Part shown: piece after piece, positions 35,625 through 45,583 of the stretch
Layout: each line of letters begins with the position of its first letter
How positions within the stretch are numbered: the first letter of the stretch is position 1
DNA from: Aureicoccus marinus
GTDB taxonomy: Bacteria > Bacteroidota > Bacteroidia > Flavobacteriales > Flavobacteriaceae
Length of the DNA stretch: 64,000 bases
NCBI RefSeq assembly: GCF_002954325.1
Contig: NZ_MQVX01000001.1
Span: forward strand, 1,553,205 to 1,617,204
Reading direction: 5' to 3'
Notes under the pieces: generated by a model
Seen by the model: the letters and a program-made list of their open reading frames with translations, nothing else
Databases searched by the model: none
Told to the model about the DNA's origin: nothing
Program-made: the position numbers and the translations under genes

Positions 35625-36202
35625 ATGAAACGAAGAATTCTCATGATCGACAACTACGACAGTTTTGTCTACAACCTGGTTCACTACCTCAATGAATTGG
35701 GCTGTGAAGTCGTGGTACGTCGCAATGATCAAGTCGATATGAAAATGCTTTCGGAGTTTAGCGAAATCGTCTTATCTCCAGGTCCGGGAATTCCAGACGA
35801 GGCTGGAAAAATGAAAGCTCTAATTGAACAATGCGCTCCTACCCACCGTATCCTTGGTGTCTGTCTTGGGCACCAGGCCATCGCAGAGGTATTTGGGGCA
35901 AAACTCACCAATTTACCACACGTGTTTCACGGCATTGCCACTCCGATTCAGGTGGTGGCTCCTGAGCCTTATTTGAAGGATTGGGAAGTGAATTTGAAGT
36001 CGGTCGCTACCACTCTTGGGTGGTGGATCCCAATAACCTGCCCGATAGTCTTAAGGTTACCGCCGAAGATGCTGAAGGGCAAATCATGGCGATTCGACAC
36101 CAGGAATACGATCTGTGTTCAGTACAATTTCACCCGGAATCGGTATTAACCCCGAATGGAAAGCAAATGCTTCAAAATTGGTTAAACGCAAGTAAAAAAT
36201 AA
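35625..36202 (+). CDS. trpG: Anthranilate synthase component II, glutamine amidotransferase (one-base frameshift)
   Basis: TrpG supplies ammonia from glutamine to TrpE. The class I amidotransferase triad is present: the Cys in GVCLGHQAIAEVFG, and His/Glu in SVQFHPESVLTPNG. The N-terminal MIDNYDSFVYNLVHYL is typical. The frame breaks at about 35978-35981: after PYLK one base must be added to continue with LGSEFEVGRYHSWVVDP and the catalytic His. The restored protein is 192 residues, the normal length. trpD begins 1 base after the stop. Confidence 0.92.
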
Positions 36203-36203
36203 G

Positions 36204-37205
36204 ATGAAAGAGATTCTCAATAAACTCATACACCACGAATACCTCAGCAGGGAAGACGCACAGGAAGTACTAACCTCCATGGCAGAGGGTAAATACAACC
36301 AGAGTCAGATGGCCGCCTTTATGACGGTTTATATGATGCGAAGTATTTCTATTGAAGAATTGGAAGGCTTTCGAAATGCCCTTCTTCAATTGTGTAAAGC
36401 CGTAGACTTGAAGGAGTTCAATCCCATCGATCTTTGCGGAACAGGGGGCGATGGAAAGGACACCTTCAACATTTCGACCCTGGCCTCCTTTGTTACCGCT
36501 GGCGCTGGGGTTAAGGTGGCCAAACACGGCAACTACGGTGTTTCTTCTCGTTGTGGGAGCAGCAATGTGATGGAGCACTTGGGCATTCGTTTTACCAACG
36601 AAGAGGACTTCCTTAAACGCAGCCTTGACCAGGCCGGCATTTGCATTCTGCACGCCCCTCTTTTTCATCCAGCGATGAAAACCGTTGCGCCTATTCGCAA
36701 AGAACTGGCTGTAAAGACCTTCTTTAATATGCTTGGTCCCATGGTAAATCCCGCCTTTCCAAACTACCAATTGGTTGGAGTATTCGATCTTGAGCTGGCA
36801 AGACTATATGGTTACCTCTACCAAAATACGGACAAACGCTTTACCGTGGTTCACGCCTTGGACGGCTATGACGAGGTCTCCCTTACGGGTTCTGTAAAAA
36901 CGATCACCCATGAACGGGAAGGTATTTTGAGTCCTTCCGATTTTGGTTTGAATCAGTTGTCCGCTGATGAAATTAAAGGAGGGGAAGAGGTTGCCGACTC
37001 AGCGGAGCTCTTTGTCAAAATTCTCGAGGGGGAAGGCACATCGCCTCAAAAACAGGTGGTTTGTGCCAATGCCGCTTTGGCCATTCAAACCGTCGAAGGA
37101 GGATCCTTGTTAGACGCTCGTACAAAAGCCGAGGAATCCCTGGCCTCCGGTGCTGCCCTTAAGGCTTTTAAAACACTACAGAACCTAAGTCAGAAAAGCA
37201 CTTAA
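36204..37205 (+). CDS. trpD: Anthranilate phosphoribosyltransferase
   Basis: TrpD is 333 residues and transfers the phosphoribosyl group of PRPP to anthranilate. The PRPP/Mg2+ motif DLCGTGGDGKDTFNISTL, the glycine-rich KHGNYGVSSRCGSSNVMEHLG and the anthranilate-binding HPAMKTVAPIRKELAVKTFFN region are intact. Length is normal. It is translationally coupled by 1-2 base gaps to trpG and trpC. Confidence 0.97.
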   Translation: MKEILNKLIHHEYLSREDAQEVLTSMAEGKYNQSQMAAFMTVYMMRSISIEELEGFRNALLQLCKAVDLKEFNPIDLCGTGGDGKDTFNISTLASFVTAGAGVKVAKHGNYGVSSRCGSSNVMEHLGIRFTNEEDFLKRSLDQAGICILHAPLFHPAMKTVAPIRKELAVKTFFNMLGPMVNPAFPNYQLVGVFDLELARLYGYLYQNTDKRFTVVHALDGYDEVSLTGSVKTITHEREGILSPSDFGLNQLSADEIKGGEEVADSAELFVKILEGEGTSPQKQVVCANAALAIQTVEGGSLLDARTKAEESLASGAALKAFKTLQNLSQKST

Positions 37206-37207
37206 AT

Positions 37208-38008
37208 ATGAGGTATCCCGACACTATTCTCGGAAAAATAGTCGCTGATAAAGAAAGAGAAATCGCTTCTAAAAAGTCCTTGATTTCTTTGACCTCTTTA
37301 CGCGATCGTCCGCTGTATCAGCGCCCAAGGGTCTCGGTGGTGGAAGCCTTTAAAGCCCAAGCCGGAATTATTGCCGAACACAAACGCCGTTCTCCTTCCC
37401 GCCCTTCCATCAACCAGGGCTTGAGTGTACAGGAAGTGGCTGCAGGGTACGAAAAAGCTGGGGCACGGGCATTATCCGTTCTAACCGACGGCAAATACTT
37501 TGGCGGAAGTTTAGAGGATCTACTCCTGGCCCGCGCGAGCTGTTCCCTTCCTCTCTTGCGAAAAGACTTTGTAGTGGACACCTATCAAATTACCGAAGCG
37601 AAGGCCTATGGTGCCGACTTTGTCTTACTGATCGGCAGTGTATTGGAGCACCACGAAATCAACGAATTCGCAGCTTATGCACAAGAAGAAGACATGGAAG
37701 TTCTACTAGAAATTCACCAAGAAGACGAACTGCCTGCTGATCTTCATCCAGGTATTGGTCTGGTGGGGGTGAACAACCGGGACCTTCGAACCTTTGAGGT
37801 GAGTCTGGAGACCAGTAAGCGGCTTTCAAAACTTATCCCCAATAACCGCATTTGTATTTCTGAAAGTGGATTGTCCAGTAAAGAAGAAATTGACGATCTC
37901 GCGAGTCATGGCTTTCGGGGCTTTTTAATCGGTGAAGGCCTGATGAAAAACCAGGCTCCTGGAGAACGACTGCGGCAATTGATTCAAGAATCCAAAAGCC
38001 TATCGTAA
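37208..38008 (+). CDS. trpC: Indole-3-glycerol phosphate synthase
   Basis: TrpC is a 266-residue TIM barrel that closes the indole ring. The catalytic and substrate-binding motifs are IIAEHKRRSPSRPSI (Lys), LRKDFVVDTYQITEAKAYGAD and VGVNNRDLRTFEVSLE. The phosphate-binding loop SESGLSSKEEIDDL is present. It is monofunctional, not fused to trpF. It sits 2 bases after trpD and 1 base before trpF. Confidence 0.97.
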   Translation: MRYPDTILGKIVADKEREIASKKSLISLTSLRDRPLYQRPRVSVVEAFKAQAGIIAEHKRRSPSRPSINQGLSVQEVAAGYEKAGARALSVLTDGKYFGGSLEDLLLARASCSLPLLRKDFVVDTYQITEAKAYGADFVLLIGSVLEHHEINEFAAYAQEEDMEVLLEIHQEDELPADLHPGIGLVGVNNRDLRTFEVSLETSKRLSKLIPNNRICISESGLSSKEEIDDLASHGFRGFLIGEGLMKNQAPGERLRQLIQESKSLS

Positions 38009-38009
38009 A

Positions 38010-38642
38010 ATGAAGTGGAAGGTCTGCGGAAATAGAGATAACCTTGAAGAAGTGGCCGGTTTGGAACCCGATTATATGGGTTTTATCTACTGGGAACTCT
38101 CCTCCCGCGCCTTGCCTGCTAAGGGGGTGGATCTCTCTGCTGTCCCCCAGCAAATCAAACGCGTGGGTGTTTTTGTTGACGAGAATGCAGAAACCATTGC
38201 TGAAATGTCCAGACGGGATCAATTGGACTTTGTACAACTACACGGAAACGAACAGCCTTCTGATGTACAAAAAATCAAAACCCTGGTTGACCTTCCCCTT
38301 ATCAAGGCTTTTGCCCCTTCCCAGCATTTCGATTTTGGAACGCTGGACCAGTACACCGAGTGGGTAGATTACTTTCTTTTTGATACCAAAGGTCCTCTAC
38401 CCGGTGGAAACGGATACGAATTCGATTGGAGCTTATTGGATCAATACACGGGTTCAACCCCTTATTGGTTAAGTGGCGGCATAGGATTGGAATCCATTGA
38501 AAAATTAGAAGAATTCCTGAGGCAACCGGGAGCAAAACACTGCATCGCTATAGATATCAACAGTAAGTTTGAGGATGCGCCAGGGCTTAAAAATATCAGT
38601 GCATTAAAAAAATTTAGACACGCTATAAAAGGAGAATTATGA
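38010..38642 (+). CDS. trpF: Phosphoribosylanthranilate isomerase
   Basis: TrpF is a 210-residue TIM barrel performing the Amadori rearrangement. The catalytic Cys is in [10 protein letters not shown] and the catalytic Asp in [24 protein letters not shown] and [10 protein letters not shown] are also family motifs. Its last bases overlap the trpB start (ATGA), implying translational coupling. Confidence 0.96.
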   Translation: MKWKVCGNRDNLEEVAGLEPDYMGFIYWELSSRALPAKGVDLSAVPQQIKRVGVFVDENAETIAEMSRRDQLDFVQLHGNEQPSDVQKIKTLVDLPLIKAFAPSQHFDFGTLDQYTEWVDYFLFDTKGPLPGGNGYEFDWSLLDQYTGSTPYWLSGGIGLESIEKLEEFLRQPGAKHCIAIDINSKFEDAPGLKNISALKKFRHAIKGEL

Positions 38643-39823
38643 GTACTTACCACGTAGACGAAAGAGGGTATTATGGCGACTTTGGTGGAGCCTATATCCC
38701 AGAAATGCTCTACCCCAATACGGAAGAGTTACGCACCCAGTACCTCAAGATTACGGAGGAAGCTTCCTTCAAAGAAGAATTTGATGCCCTCCTGCGGGAT
38801 TATGTTGGACGCCCTACCCCCTTGTATTTTGCTGAGCGACTATCCGAAAAGTACAAGACGAAGATCTATCTTAAGCGAGAAGACCTCTGCCATACCGGAG
38901 CACACAAGGTCAACAACACCATCGGTCAAATCCTGCTGGCAAAGCGGTTAGGAAAAAATCGCATCATTGCCGAAACCGGTGCTGGACAGCACGGGGTGGC
39001 TACAGCAACAGTTTGTGCCCTTATGGGTATTGAATGTGTGGTCTATATGGGCGAAATTGACATCGCAAGACAGGCTCCCAATGTGGCTCGCATGAAACTT
39101 TTGGGTGCAGAAGTTCGACCCGCGACCTCAGGAAGTCGGACGCTCAAAGACGCAACCAACGAAGCCATTCGCGATTGGATTAACAATCCGGTGAGCACAC
39201 ACTATATCATAGGATCTGTGGTAGGACCTCATCCCTACCCGGATATGGTCGCCCGTTTTCAATCCGTGATTTCAGAAGAAGTCAAGGCGCAGCTTCAGGA
39301 GAAAGAAGGAAGAACTAGCCCGGACCACGTCATTGCCTGTGTAGGTGGAGGCTCAAATGCAGCTGGAATTTATTACCACTACCTCGATGTACCGGAAGTC
39401 AACATCATCGCCGTTGAAGCGGCTGGTAAAGGCATCGATAGTGGCGAAAGCGCAGCAACTTCCGCTCTTGGAAAAGAAGGCATCATTCACGGCAGCAAGA
39501 CCTTGTTAATGCAGTCTCCTGATGGTCAGATCACCGAACCCTACTCCATTTCGGCCGGATTGGATTACCCGGGAGTAGGCCCCATGCACGCCCACCTCTA
39601 CCGCTCTGGACGAGCGGAATTCATCTCGGTTACTGATGACGATGCTATGCAGGCGGGTCGGGAACTCTCTGCTTTGGAAGGAATAATTCCAGCCATCGAA
39701 ACATCCCACGCCTTTTCCGTTTTCGATCAGAAAAAATTCGGATCTGAAGAGGTTGTGGTGGTGAACCTCTCTGGTCGCGGAGACAAAGACCTGCAAACCT
39801 ATATTGATTATTTCAACCTCTAG
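38639..39823 (+). CDS. trpB: Tryptophan synthase beta chain
   Basis: TrpB is a 394-residue PLP enzyme joining indole and serine. The PLP lysine is in [15 protein letters not shown]. The glycine-rich phosphate loop [13 protein letters not shown], the C-terminal [10 protein letters not shown] and the catalytic Glu region [20 protein letters not shown] are intact. It begins within the trpF stop and lies 21 bases before trpA. Confidence 0.98.
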   Translation: MSTYHVDERGYYGDFGGAYIPEMLYPNTEELRTQYLKITEEASFKEEFDALLRDYVGRPTPLYFAERLSEKYKTKIYLKREDLCHTGAHKVNNTIGQILLAKRLGKNRIIAETGAGQHGVATATVCALMGIECVVYMGEIDIARQAPNVARMKLLGAEVRPATSGSRTLKDATNEAIRDWINNPVSTHYIIGSVVGPHPYPDMVARFQSVISEEVKAQLQEKEGRTSPDHVIACVGGGSNAAGIYYHYLDVPEVNIIAVEAAGKGIDSGESAATSALGKEGIIHGSKTLLMQSPDGQITEPYSISAGLDYPGVGPMHAHLYRSGRAEFISVTDDDAMQAGRELSALEGIIPAIETSHAFSVFDQKKFGSEEVVVVNLSGRGDKDLQTYIDYFNL

Positions 39824-39844
39824 CGCAATTCTTAAATAGCCTTC

Positions 39845-40633
39845 ATGACTGCACAAACAAACCGTATTACAGAGCGAATGAAAGCTCCAGAAAAGGTGCT
39901 TTCCATCTACTTCACCGCTGGATATCCCGCCTTGGAAGATACCCGGACCATCTTAAAGAATCTGCAGGATTCAGGAGTTGATCTGGTCGAAATAGGGCTT
40001 CCTTTTAGTGATCCCCTAGCCGATGGGCCGACGATACAAGACAGTTCCACCCAGGCCCTGCACAATGGGATGAGTACCGCTAAACTCTTTGAGCAATTGG
40101 AAGGGGTTCGGGAAGAAATTGACATTCCCCTGGTGCTGATGGGGTACTTTAACCCGATGCTCCAATTCGGGGTGGAGGCCTTCTGCAAAAAATGCCAAGA
40201 AGTAGGCATCGATGGAATCATCATGCCAGATCTACCCGTAGACGTGTACCAGCGAGAATACCAGGAAATCTACGAGAGATACAACCTCCTGCCGATTTTC
40301 TTGATCACTCCCCAGACCCCAGAAGCTCGTATTCGAGAACTCGATGAGGCCTCCAAAGGCTTCCTGTACATGGTAAGTACCGCCAGCACAACAGGCGCAA
40401 AAAGCGGGTTTGGAGAAGAACAGTTTGACTACTTCAATCGAATTGACCAGATGGGGCTTCAAAATGAGCAGGTCGTTGGTTTCGGAATTCACGACTCCAC
40501 CACCTTTGAACAAGCCACCTCAACGGCAAAAGGCGCTATTATCGGATCGGCATTCATTAAACACTTAGGCGCTCACGGACCCGAAGGCACTACTGATTTT
40601 GTTCAAGCCATACGCCCGGGCAAGCCGGCTTAA
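39845..40633 (+). CDS. trpA: Tryptophan synthase alpha chain
   Basis: TrpA is a 262-residue TIM barrel that releases indole from indole-3-glycerol phosphate and channels it to TrpB. The catalytic acids are in VDLVEIGLPFSDPLADGPTI, and the phosphate-binding part in VGFGIHDSTTFEQ. It is the last biosynthetic gene of the trp operon; a small membrane protein gene follows after 11 bases. Confidence 0.97.
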   Translation: MTAQTNRITERMKAPEKVLSIYFTAGYPALEDTRTILKNLQDSGVDLVEIGLPFSDPLADGPTIQDSSTQALHNGMSTAKLFEQLEGVREEIDIPLVLMGYFNPMLQFGVEAFCKKCQEVGIDGIIMPDLPVDVYQREYQEIYERYNLLPIFLITPQTPEARIRELDEASKGFLYMVSTASTTGAKSGFGEEQFDYFNRIDQMGLQNEQVVGFGIHDSTTFEQATSTAKGAIIGSAFIKHLGAHGPEGTTDFVQAIRPGKPA

Positions 40634-40644
40634 ATTCCAACTGC

Positions 40645-40890
40645 ATGAAACTCTTTAACCAGTGGCGTATCGTTCTCTTGCTCTGCCTCGCTTTGGGCTT
40701 AGCGCCTTATTCCCCGGAACCTCATCTACTCGGTAAAATTCGTTGGATTTCGGGAGGAGCGGTAGGCATGAAAGCAAGCGATTGGTTTGATGTGGTACTT
40801 CACGGATTTCCCTTCGTTTTGCTCATCCGCTTGTTGATTTTGGAAATTAAAAAAATGGGCGGTACTGGTCCACGCGGAAGTCAAGGGTAG
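40645..40890 (+). CDS. Small two-helix membrane protein of unknown function
   Basis: This is an 81-residue protein with two hydrophobic segments (about 9-22, VLLLCLALGLAPY, and about 50-68, VLHGFPFVLLIRLLILEI) around a short extracytoplasmic loop. I do not recognise a functional family. It starts 11 bases after trpA and has no separate promoter, so it is probably read with the trp operon. Its end overlaps the convergent UDG-like gene by 44 bases. Confidence 0.65.
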   Translation: MKLFNQWRIVLLLCLALGLAPYSPEPHLLGKIRWISGGAVGMKASDWFDVVLHGFPFVLLIRLLILEIKKMGGTGPRGSQG

Positions 40891-41506
40891 TATAAGACGG
40901 ATCCTGCTTTTTCTTTTCTTTATACAAGGCCATCGAGCCTACCGCCCTGTTAGCAGAACCCGAAGGTGCCGTCAAAGAAACCGTCTTTATCCATCGAGTA
41001 CTCTTGGGCAATTGAAACCGGTATTGTCGCGGAACATTTTCGACTATTGCCTCTAAATCGATCCCTTCTTGTTTTAGTAATCGCCTTAAAAAATACTCGG
41101 GACCATTCTTGCTGTTACCACCGGTCAATAGTAGTTGATGCACTTTTTCGTACTGGTTGAGCACACCGATTAAGTCGCGCATCTCGACCTCCTGCATCCC
41201 CAAATCAGTTGCATCTATTTTTTTGCGTCGGGCCTCTCCAACAATATCGCATACCCCAATTTTTCGGCTTCTTAAAAAGTACTGTCGCTGGTCCACAGCC
41301 CAAGCCGTGTCAGCATATTCCAGGTCGAGACCGAATATTCTATCCAGAATAGGCCAAAGTTGACCATCCCGGCTACCATAACAAAAGTGCACATCCCCTT
41401 CTTTCAATTCCCCTGTGGTAAATCGAGGTGGCGGAAGGGTTCCAACGATCAACTTTTCTGTATCAGGAAAAACAAAGGGCGGATAGGGATGGGTATGCAA
41501 AAACAT
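40847..41506 (-). CDS. Uracil-DNA glycosylase family-like protein
   Basis: This is a 219-residue protein with an N-terminal TEKLIVGTLPPPRFTTGELK segment resembling the first active-site motif of mismatch-type uracil-DNA glycosylases. An aromatic GSRDGQLWPIL and a later VSLTAPSGSANRAVG, where the family's second catalytic motif would lie, follow. If correct it excises uracil from DNA, but the canonical residues are not certain by eye. Its ATG follows the pyruvate carboxylase stop with no gap (TAAATG), so it depends on that transcript. Confidence 0.6.
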   Translation of the reverse strand: MFLHTHPYPPFVFPDTEKLIVGTLPPPRFTTGELKEGDVHFCYGSRDGQLWPILDRIFGLDLEYADTAWAVDQRQYFLRSRKIGVCDIVGEARRKKIDATDLGMQEVEMRDLIGVLNQYEKVHQLLLTGGNSKNGPEYFLRRLLKQEGIDLEAIVENVPRQYRFQLPKSTRWIKTVSLTAPSGSANRAVGSMALYKEKKKQDPSYTTLDFRVDQYRPFF

Positions 41507-44500
41507 TTAAGCTGGCTTAACCACCAACACCAAATCCTCTCCACTGACCAAACTACCGGAATTCAAGACAACACGATCAACAACCCCGTCATCGATGGCG
41601 GTAACCGTGGTTTCCATTTTCATCGCCTCAATGACAAAAAGTGGCTGATTTCGCTTTACTTTTTGCCCTTTAGTAACCATGACATTAGAGAGTAAACCTT
41701 GCAAAGGAGAAGCAATATGTTCTGGGTTGTTGGCATCGGCGACCTCGTTCTTTTCTTCCTTAACCACAATGGACTGGTCTTTGACCTGTACATGACTCAA
41801 CTGACCATTGACCTTGAAAAAAAGAGAAACCATACCGTTATCATCGGGCTCTCCGACAAGCTGGAGCTGAATCAAAATATTTTTTCCTTGCTCGATAGTC
41901 ACCATGATCTCCTCGCCAATTTCCATCCCATAAAAGAAGTTCTTGGTTGGAATATTCATCACATTCCCGTATTTCAAATGATGCTCATAGGCCTGATCGA
42001 AGACCTTCGGATAAAGCTGGTAAGAAAGAAAATCATTGATCTCCAGTTTTCGTCCCATTCCCTTGCCGTACTTGCGCTTAAAGGCCTTGAATTCTTTGTC
42101 AAAATCAACGGGCTCCAAATGAGCATTCGGCCGATCGGTATAAGGGGTCTCATCTTTGAGAATAGCCTTTTGTACAGCCTCCGGAAAACCGCCTACGGGC
42201 TGACCCAGATCCCCTCTAAAGAAACTCTTTACGGATTCCGGAAAAGAAAGCTCTGCTCCTTTTCCAACAACATCTTCGACTTCCAGCCCATTGCTGATGA
42301 GGAATTGGGCCATATCGCCTACCACTTTGGAACTTGGCGTCACTTTGATAATATCGCCAAAGAGCTCGTTGACTTCTGCATACATCTTAGTGATTTCCGG
42401 AAATTTAGCTTCCAAGCCCAAGGCAATCGCCTGCCCTTTGAGGTTGGAGTATTGTCCTCCCGGTATCTCATGGGCATAGACGGCTCCGGTTCCTGCTTTT
42501 AGACCGGATTCAAAGGGAGCGTAATAGGCCCTAACATTCTCCCAATAGTCCGAATACTCGTTGAGCTTATCAGTATCTAATCGCTGCTCTCTTTCGTGAA
42601 AACGCAACATTTCAACCACCGAATTAAAATTGGGTTGGGCTGTCAAACCAGATAGACCTCCAAGAGAAAGATCCACCACATCAACCCCAGCCTCAATAGC
42701 CTTGAGGTACATTGCTGCCTGCACAGATGACGTATCGTGGGTATGTAGATGTATCGGAATAGAGACCGTGTCTTTAAGGGCACTGACGAGTTCATAGGCC
42801 GCTTGGGGCTTCAAAAGTCCAGCCATATCCTTGATTCCCAGAATATGGGCACCCGCATTCTCAATGTCTTTCGCTAATTGGGTATAGTAAGCCAGGTTGT
42901 ATTTGGTCTGTTCTGGATTCAAAAGATCGCCGGTGTAGCAAAGAGATCCTTCGGCGAGTCCTCCGGTCTGGGTACGAACATACTCGATACAGGGTGCGAT
43001 GGACTTCATCCAGTTGAGGGAGTCAAAAATGCGAAAAACATCCAATCCCGTCTCCCAGGCCTGAGCGACAAACCGTTCAATAAGGTTATCGGGATAAGCC
43101 TTGTAACCGACCCCATTCGAACCCCGAATCAGCATTTGAGTCAAAACATTGGGCATGGCCTGACGCAAAAGTGCTAAACGCTCCCAAGGATTTTCCCTCA
43201 AAAATCGAAGGCAAACATCAAAGGTCGCTCCACCCCAAATCTCCATACTAAAAATCTCCGGGTGATTTTTGGCAAATCCCTCCGCCACCTTCATCATATC
43301 ATAGGTTCTCATCCGCGTTGCGAGCAGACTCTGATGAGCATCGCGGAAAGTTGTATCCGTAAAATGTACTTTCTTTTCAGCCTTGAGCCAGGCTGCAAAG
43401 CCTTCTGGCCCCAGTTCGGTCAGGCGGTCCTTTGTTCCTTTAGGATGGGTCGCATGCCGATCGAAATCGGGTACCACCGTCTTCGGAAAGCGGGTAGGCA
43501 CCTTTTCAGGAGCGACGTCGGGATGCCCGTTTACAATGACTTCCGCTAAATAAGAAACCAGTTTATTGGCCCGGTTTCTGGATTCATGAATCTGAAATAG
43601 CCCAGGTTCATTTTGAATAAAGTTAACCGTGACTTCCCCTTGGCGGAATTGATCGTGATTCAGGATGTTAGACAAAAAAGGCATATTGGTTTTGATCCCC
43701 CGAATTCGAAATTCTGCCAATGCCCGAAGCATCTTTTTACAAGCGCCATCCAAATCGCGATCTTGGGCCGATACTTTTACCAGCATAGAATCGAAGAAAG
43801 GGGAAATACGTACTCCCTGGTAAATACTACCCGCATCTAGTCGTATACCGTAACCCGAGGCAGACCGGTAAGTTGTTACGATACCGTAGTCGGGTTTAAA
43901 GTCATTTTCAGGATCTTCCGAAGTGATTCTACATTGCAAAGCGTAGCCTTGCAAAGGAATCTCGTCCTGCTGGGGAATTTGAATCATCTCATCGTGCAAG
44001 GAATAGCCCGAAGCCACATAGATCTGGGTCTTGACCAAATCAACTTGAGTGACCATCTCGGTAACGGTGTGCTCGACCTGAATACGCGGATTTACCTCAA
44101 TAAAGAAAACCTCGCCGCTCTGATCGACCAGAAACTCAACAGTTCCAATATTGTTGTAGCCAACCGCTTTACAGATCGTAATGGCATATTGAAAGAGTTC
44201 GTGCCTGGTTTTCTCGGGTAAACCATAAGAAGGGGCAAACTCGATCACTTTTTGGTAGCGGCGCTGAACGGAACAATCCCTTTCATAAAGGTGAACCATA
44301 TTCCCGTGATGATCCGCGACAATTTGGACTTCGATGTGCTTGGGATTTTCGACATATTTTTCCAGAAAAACCGTGTCATCTCCAAATGCCTTGCCTGCCT
44401 CTCTTCGCGCCTCGTTATAGGCCTTTTCTAGTTCCTTGGCCGAACGAATGACCCGCATTCCTCGTCCTCCACCACCAGAAGCTGCCTTCAGCATAACAGG

Positions 44501-44965
44501 GAAACCAATGGCTTTTGCTTCTTGCTGGGCTACTTCGACGGATGTCAGCTCCTTTTGGCTGCTTTGAATAATTGGCACATTGCCTTCAACAGCCACCTTT
44601 TTGGCCATGATTTTATCACCTAAAGCCTTTAATACAGAAACCTTAGGACCGACAAAGATGATCCCATTGTCAGCACAGGCCTGTGCAAAACTGGCATTCT
44701 CCGATAAAAACCCATAACCGGGATGTATGGCGTCAACATCATTTTCTAGAGCAACCCGAATAATCTCGTCAATATCCAAATAGGGTTTCAGGGGATTATC
44801 TACACCTCCAATTTGGTAGCTTTCATCTGCTTTATATCGGTGCAGGGAATAACGGTCTTCATAGGTGTAAATACCAACGGTCTTCAACCCCATTTCCACA
44901 CATGCTCTGCCTATCCGTATCGCGATCTCGCCTCGGTTGGCGACTAGAACTTTTTTGATCTTCAA
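41507..44965 (-). CDS. pyc: Pyruvate carboxylase
   Basis: This is a 1152-residue biotin enzyme converting pyruvate, bicarbonate and ATP to oxaloacetate. The domain order is complete. A biotin carboxylase with an ATP-grasp loop (KAASGGGGRGMRVI) and EVNPRIQVEHTVTE covers about 1-450. The carboxyltransferase barrel (TDTTFRDAHQSLLATRMRT, IFDSLNW, the HLHTHDTSS metal site) covers about 530-830. The C-terminal biotinyl domain has the acceptor lysine in IEAMKMETTV near residue 1116. It is the anaplerotic enzyme feeding the TCA cycle. The UDG-like gene follows with zero spacing. Confidence 0.97.
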   Translation of the reverse strand: MKIKKVLVANRGEIAIRIGRACVEMGLKTVGIYTYEDRYSLHRYKADESYQIGGVDNPLKPYLDIDEIIRVALENDVDAIHPGYGFLSENASFAQACADNGIIFVGPKVSVLKALGDKIMAKKVAVEGNVPIIQSSQKELTSVEVAQQEAKAIGFPVMLKAASGGGGRGMRVIRSAKELEKAYNEARREAGKAFGDDTVFLEKYVENPKHIEVQIVADHHGNMVHLYERDCSVQRRYQKVIEFAPSYGLPEKTRHELFQYAITICKAVGYNNIGTVEFLVDQSGEVFFIEVNPRIQVEHTVTEMVTQVDLVKTQIYVASGYSLHDEMIQIPQQDEIPLQGYALQCRITSEDPENDFKPDYGIVTTYRSASGYGIRLDAGSIYQGVRISPFFDSMLVKVSAQDRDLDGACKKMLRALAEFRIRGIKTNMPFLSNILNHDQFRQGEVTVNFIQNEPGLFQIHESRNRANKLVSYLAEVIVNGHPDVAPEKVPTRFPKTVVPDFDRHATHPKGTKDRLTELGPEGFAAWLKAEKKVHFTDTTFRDAHQSLLATRMRTYDMMKVAEGFAKNHPEIFSMEIWGGATFDVCLRFLRENPWERLALLRQAMPNVLTQMLIRGSNGVGYKAYPDNLIERFVAQAWETGLDVFRIFDSLNWMKSIAPCIEYVRTQTGGLAEGSLCYTGDLLNPEQTKYNLAYYTQLAKDIENAGAHILGIKDMAGLLKPQAAYELVSALKDTVSIPIHLHTHDTSSVQAAMYLKAIEAGVDVVDLSLGGLSGLTAQPNFNSVVEMLRFHEREQRLDTDKLNEYSDYWENVRAYYAPFESGLKAGTGAVYAHEIPGGQYSNLKGQAIALGLEAKFPEITKMYAEVNELFGDIIKVTPSSKVVGDMAQFLISNGLEVEDVVGKGAELSFPESVKSFFRGDLGQPVGGFPEAVQKAILKDETPYTDRPNAHLEPVDFDKEFKAFKRKYGKGMGRKLEINDFLSYQLYPKVFDQAYEHHLKYGNVMNIPTKNFFYGMEIGEEIMVTIEQGKNILIQLQLVGEPDDNGMVSLFFKVNGQLSHVQVKDQSIVVKEEKNEVADANNPEHIASPLQGLLSNVMVTKGQKVKRNQPLFVIEAMKMETTVTAIDDGVVDRVVLNSGSLVSGEDLVLVVKPA

Positions 44966-45042
44966 AATCTACTGTTTTTCAACGTCTTAACTCCTGTTCA
45001 AAGCCCTATTTACTTTAAGAAAAGCATTCCTAGGACCGATAA

Positions 45043-45073
45043 CAAACTTAGCTTTTATCGTAGGGGAAGACAA
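45043..45073 (-). promoter_or_regulatory. Candidate pyruvate carboxylase promoter
   Basis: On the minus strand TTG (45073-45071) and TAAGTTTG (45050-45043) are spaced 20 bases apart. This predicts a leader of about 70 bases before the ATG at 44965. Confidence 0.45.
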
Positions 45074-45133
45074 GGGCAGATCGCCAAAAACTTTAACGAT
45101 TCCCTGAAAATTCGTGAAAAGAGATCTAAAAAA

Positions 45134-45517
45134 TTAGTTGATAATGAAGTCCAATACCAATTCTCCTTCAGAATTGATAGACAAGGCATAAGTGTAAAAA
45201 CCAAGAGGAAGAGTAGCCGGATATCCATCCAGCGCAGCCTCCAGGGTATAGGTTTCGCCAAGGGCTTCTACCTCGATCGTCGAAAAGAAAGGCATCTCGG
45301 CAGCGGGAACGTAATCGGAGTATCCACCAGCATTCACGTCGATGAACTCGACAAAATCGTCACCAAGACTTACCGCAGAAAACAACAGGGTGTCCTTATT
45401 CTGAACTCGGATCTGGGGAGAGGTTAGACTGTCATCACGGTCCTCCTCACAGGCCACGACAAGGGTCAATCCGATGATCATGGCAAGGACAAAAGTGAAA
45501 GGTGATAGGCGTTTCAT
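45134..45517 (-). CDS. Lipoprotein of unknown function
   Basis: This is a 127-residue protein with a lipoprotein signal (MKRLSPFTFVLAMIIGLTLV, lipobox VVAC, Cys23). An acidic linker (EEDRDDS) and a predicted all-beta domain follow. I recognise no family. It stands alone between yaaA and pyruvate carboxylase in the same orientation, with gaps of 66 and 168 bases, so no operon partner is implied. It is probably surface- or periplasm-anchored. Confidence 0.7.
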   Translation of the reverse strand: MKRLSPFTFVLAMIIGLTLVVACEEDRDDSLTSPQIRVQNKDTLLFSAVSLGDDFVEFIDVNAGGYSDYVPAAEMPFFSTIEVEALGETYTLEAALDGYPATLPLGFYTYALSINSEGELVLDFIIN

Positions 45518-45583
45518 AAGGCTTAACTTCCCTTTGTAAACGCGAACTAAGCTATATTATTGAGCTGTGGGGGTTTGTTTCGA

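Noticed and set aside
35340-36010. Programmed frameshifting in trpE and trpG
   Set aside because: No slippery heptamer or stimulatory structure is visible. The same kind of single-base loss occurs in three other unrelated genes, so error or mutation is simpler.
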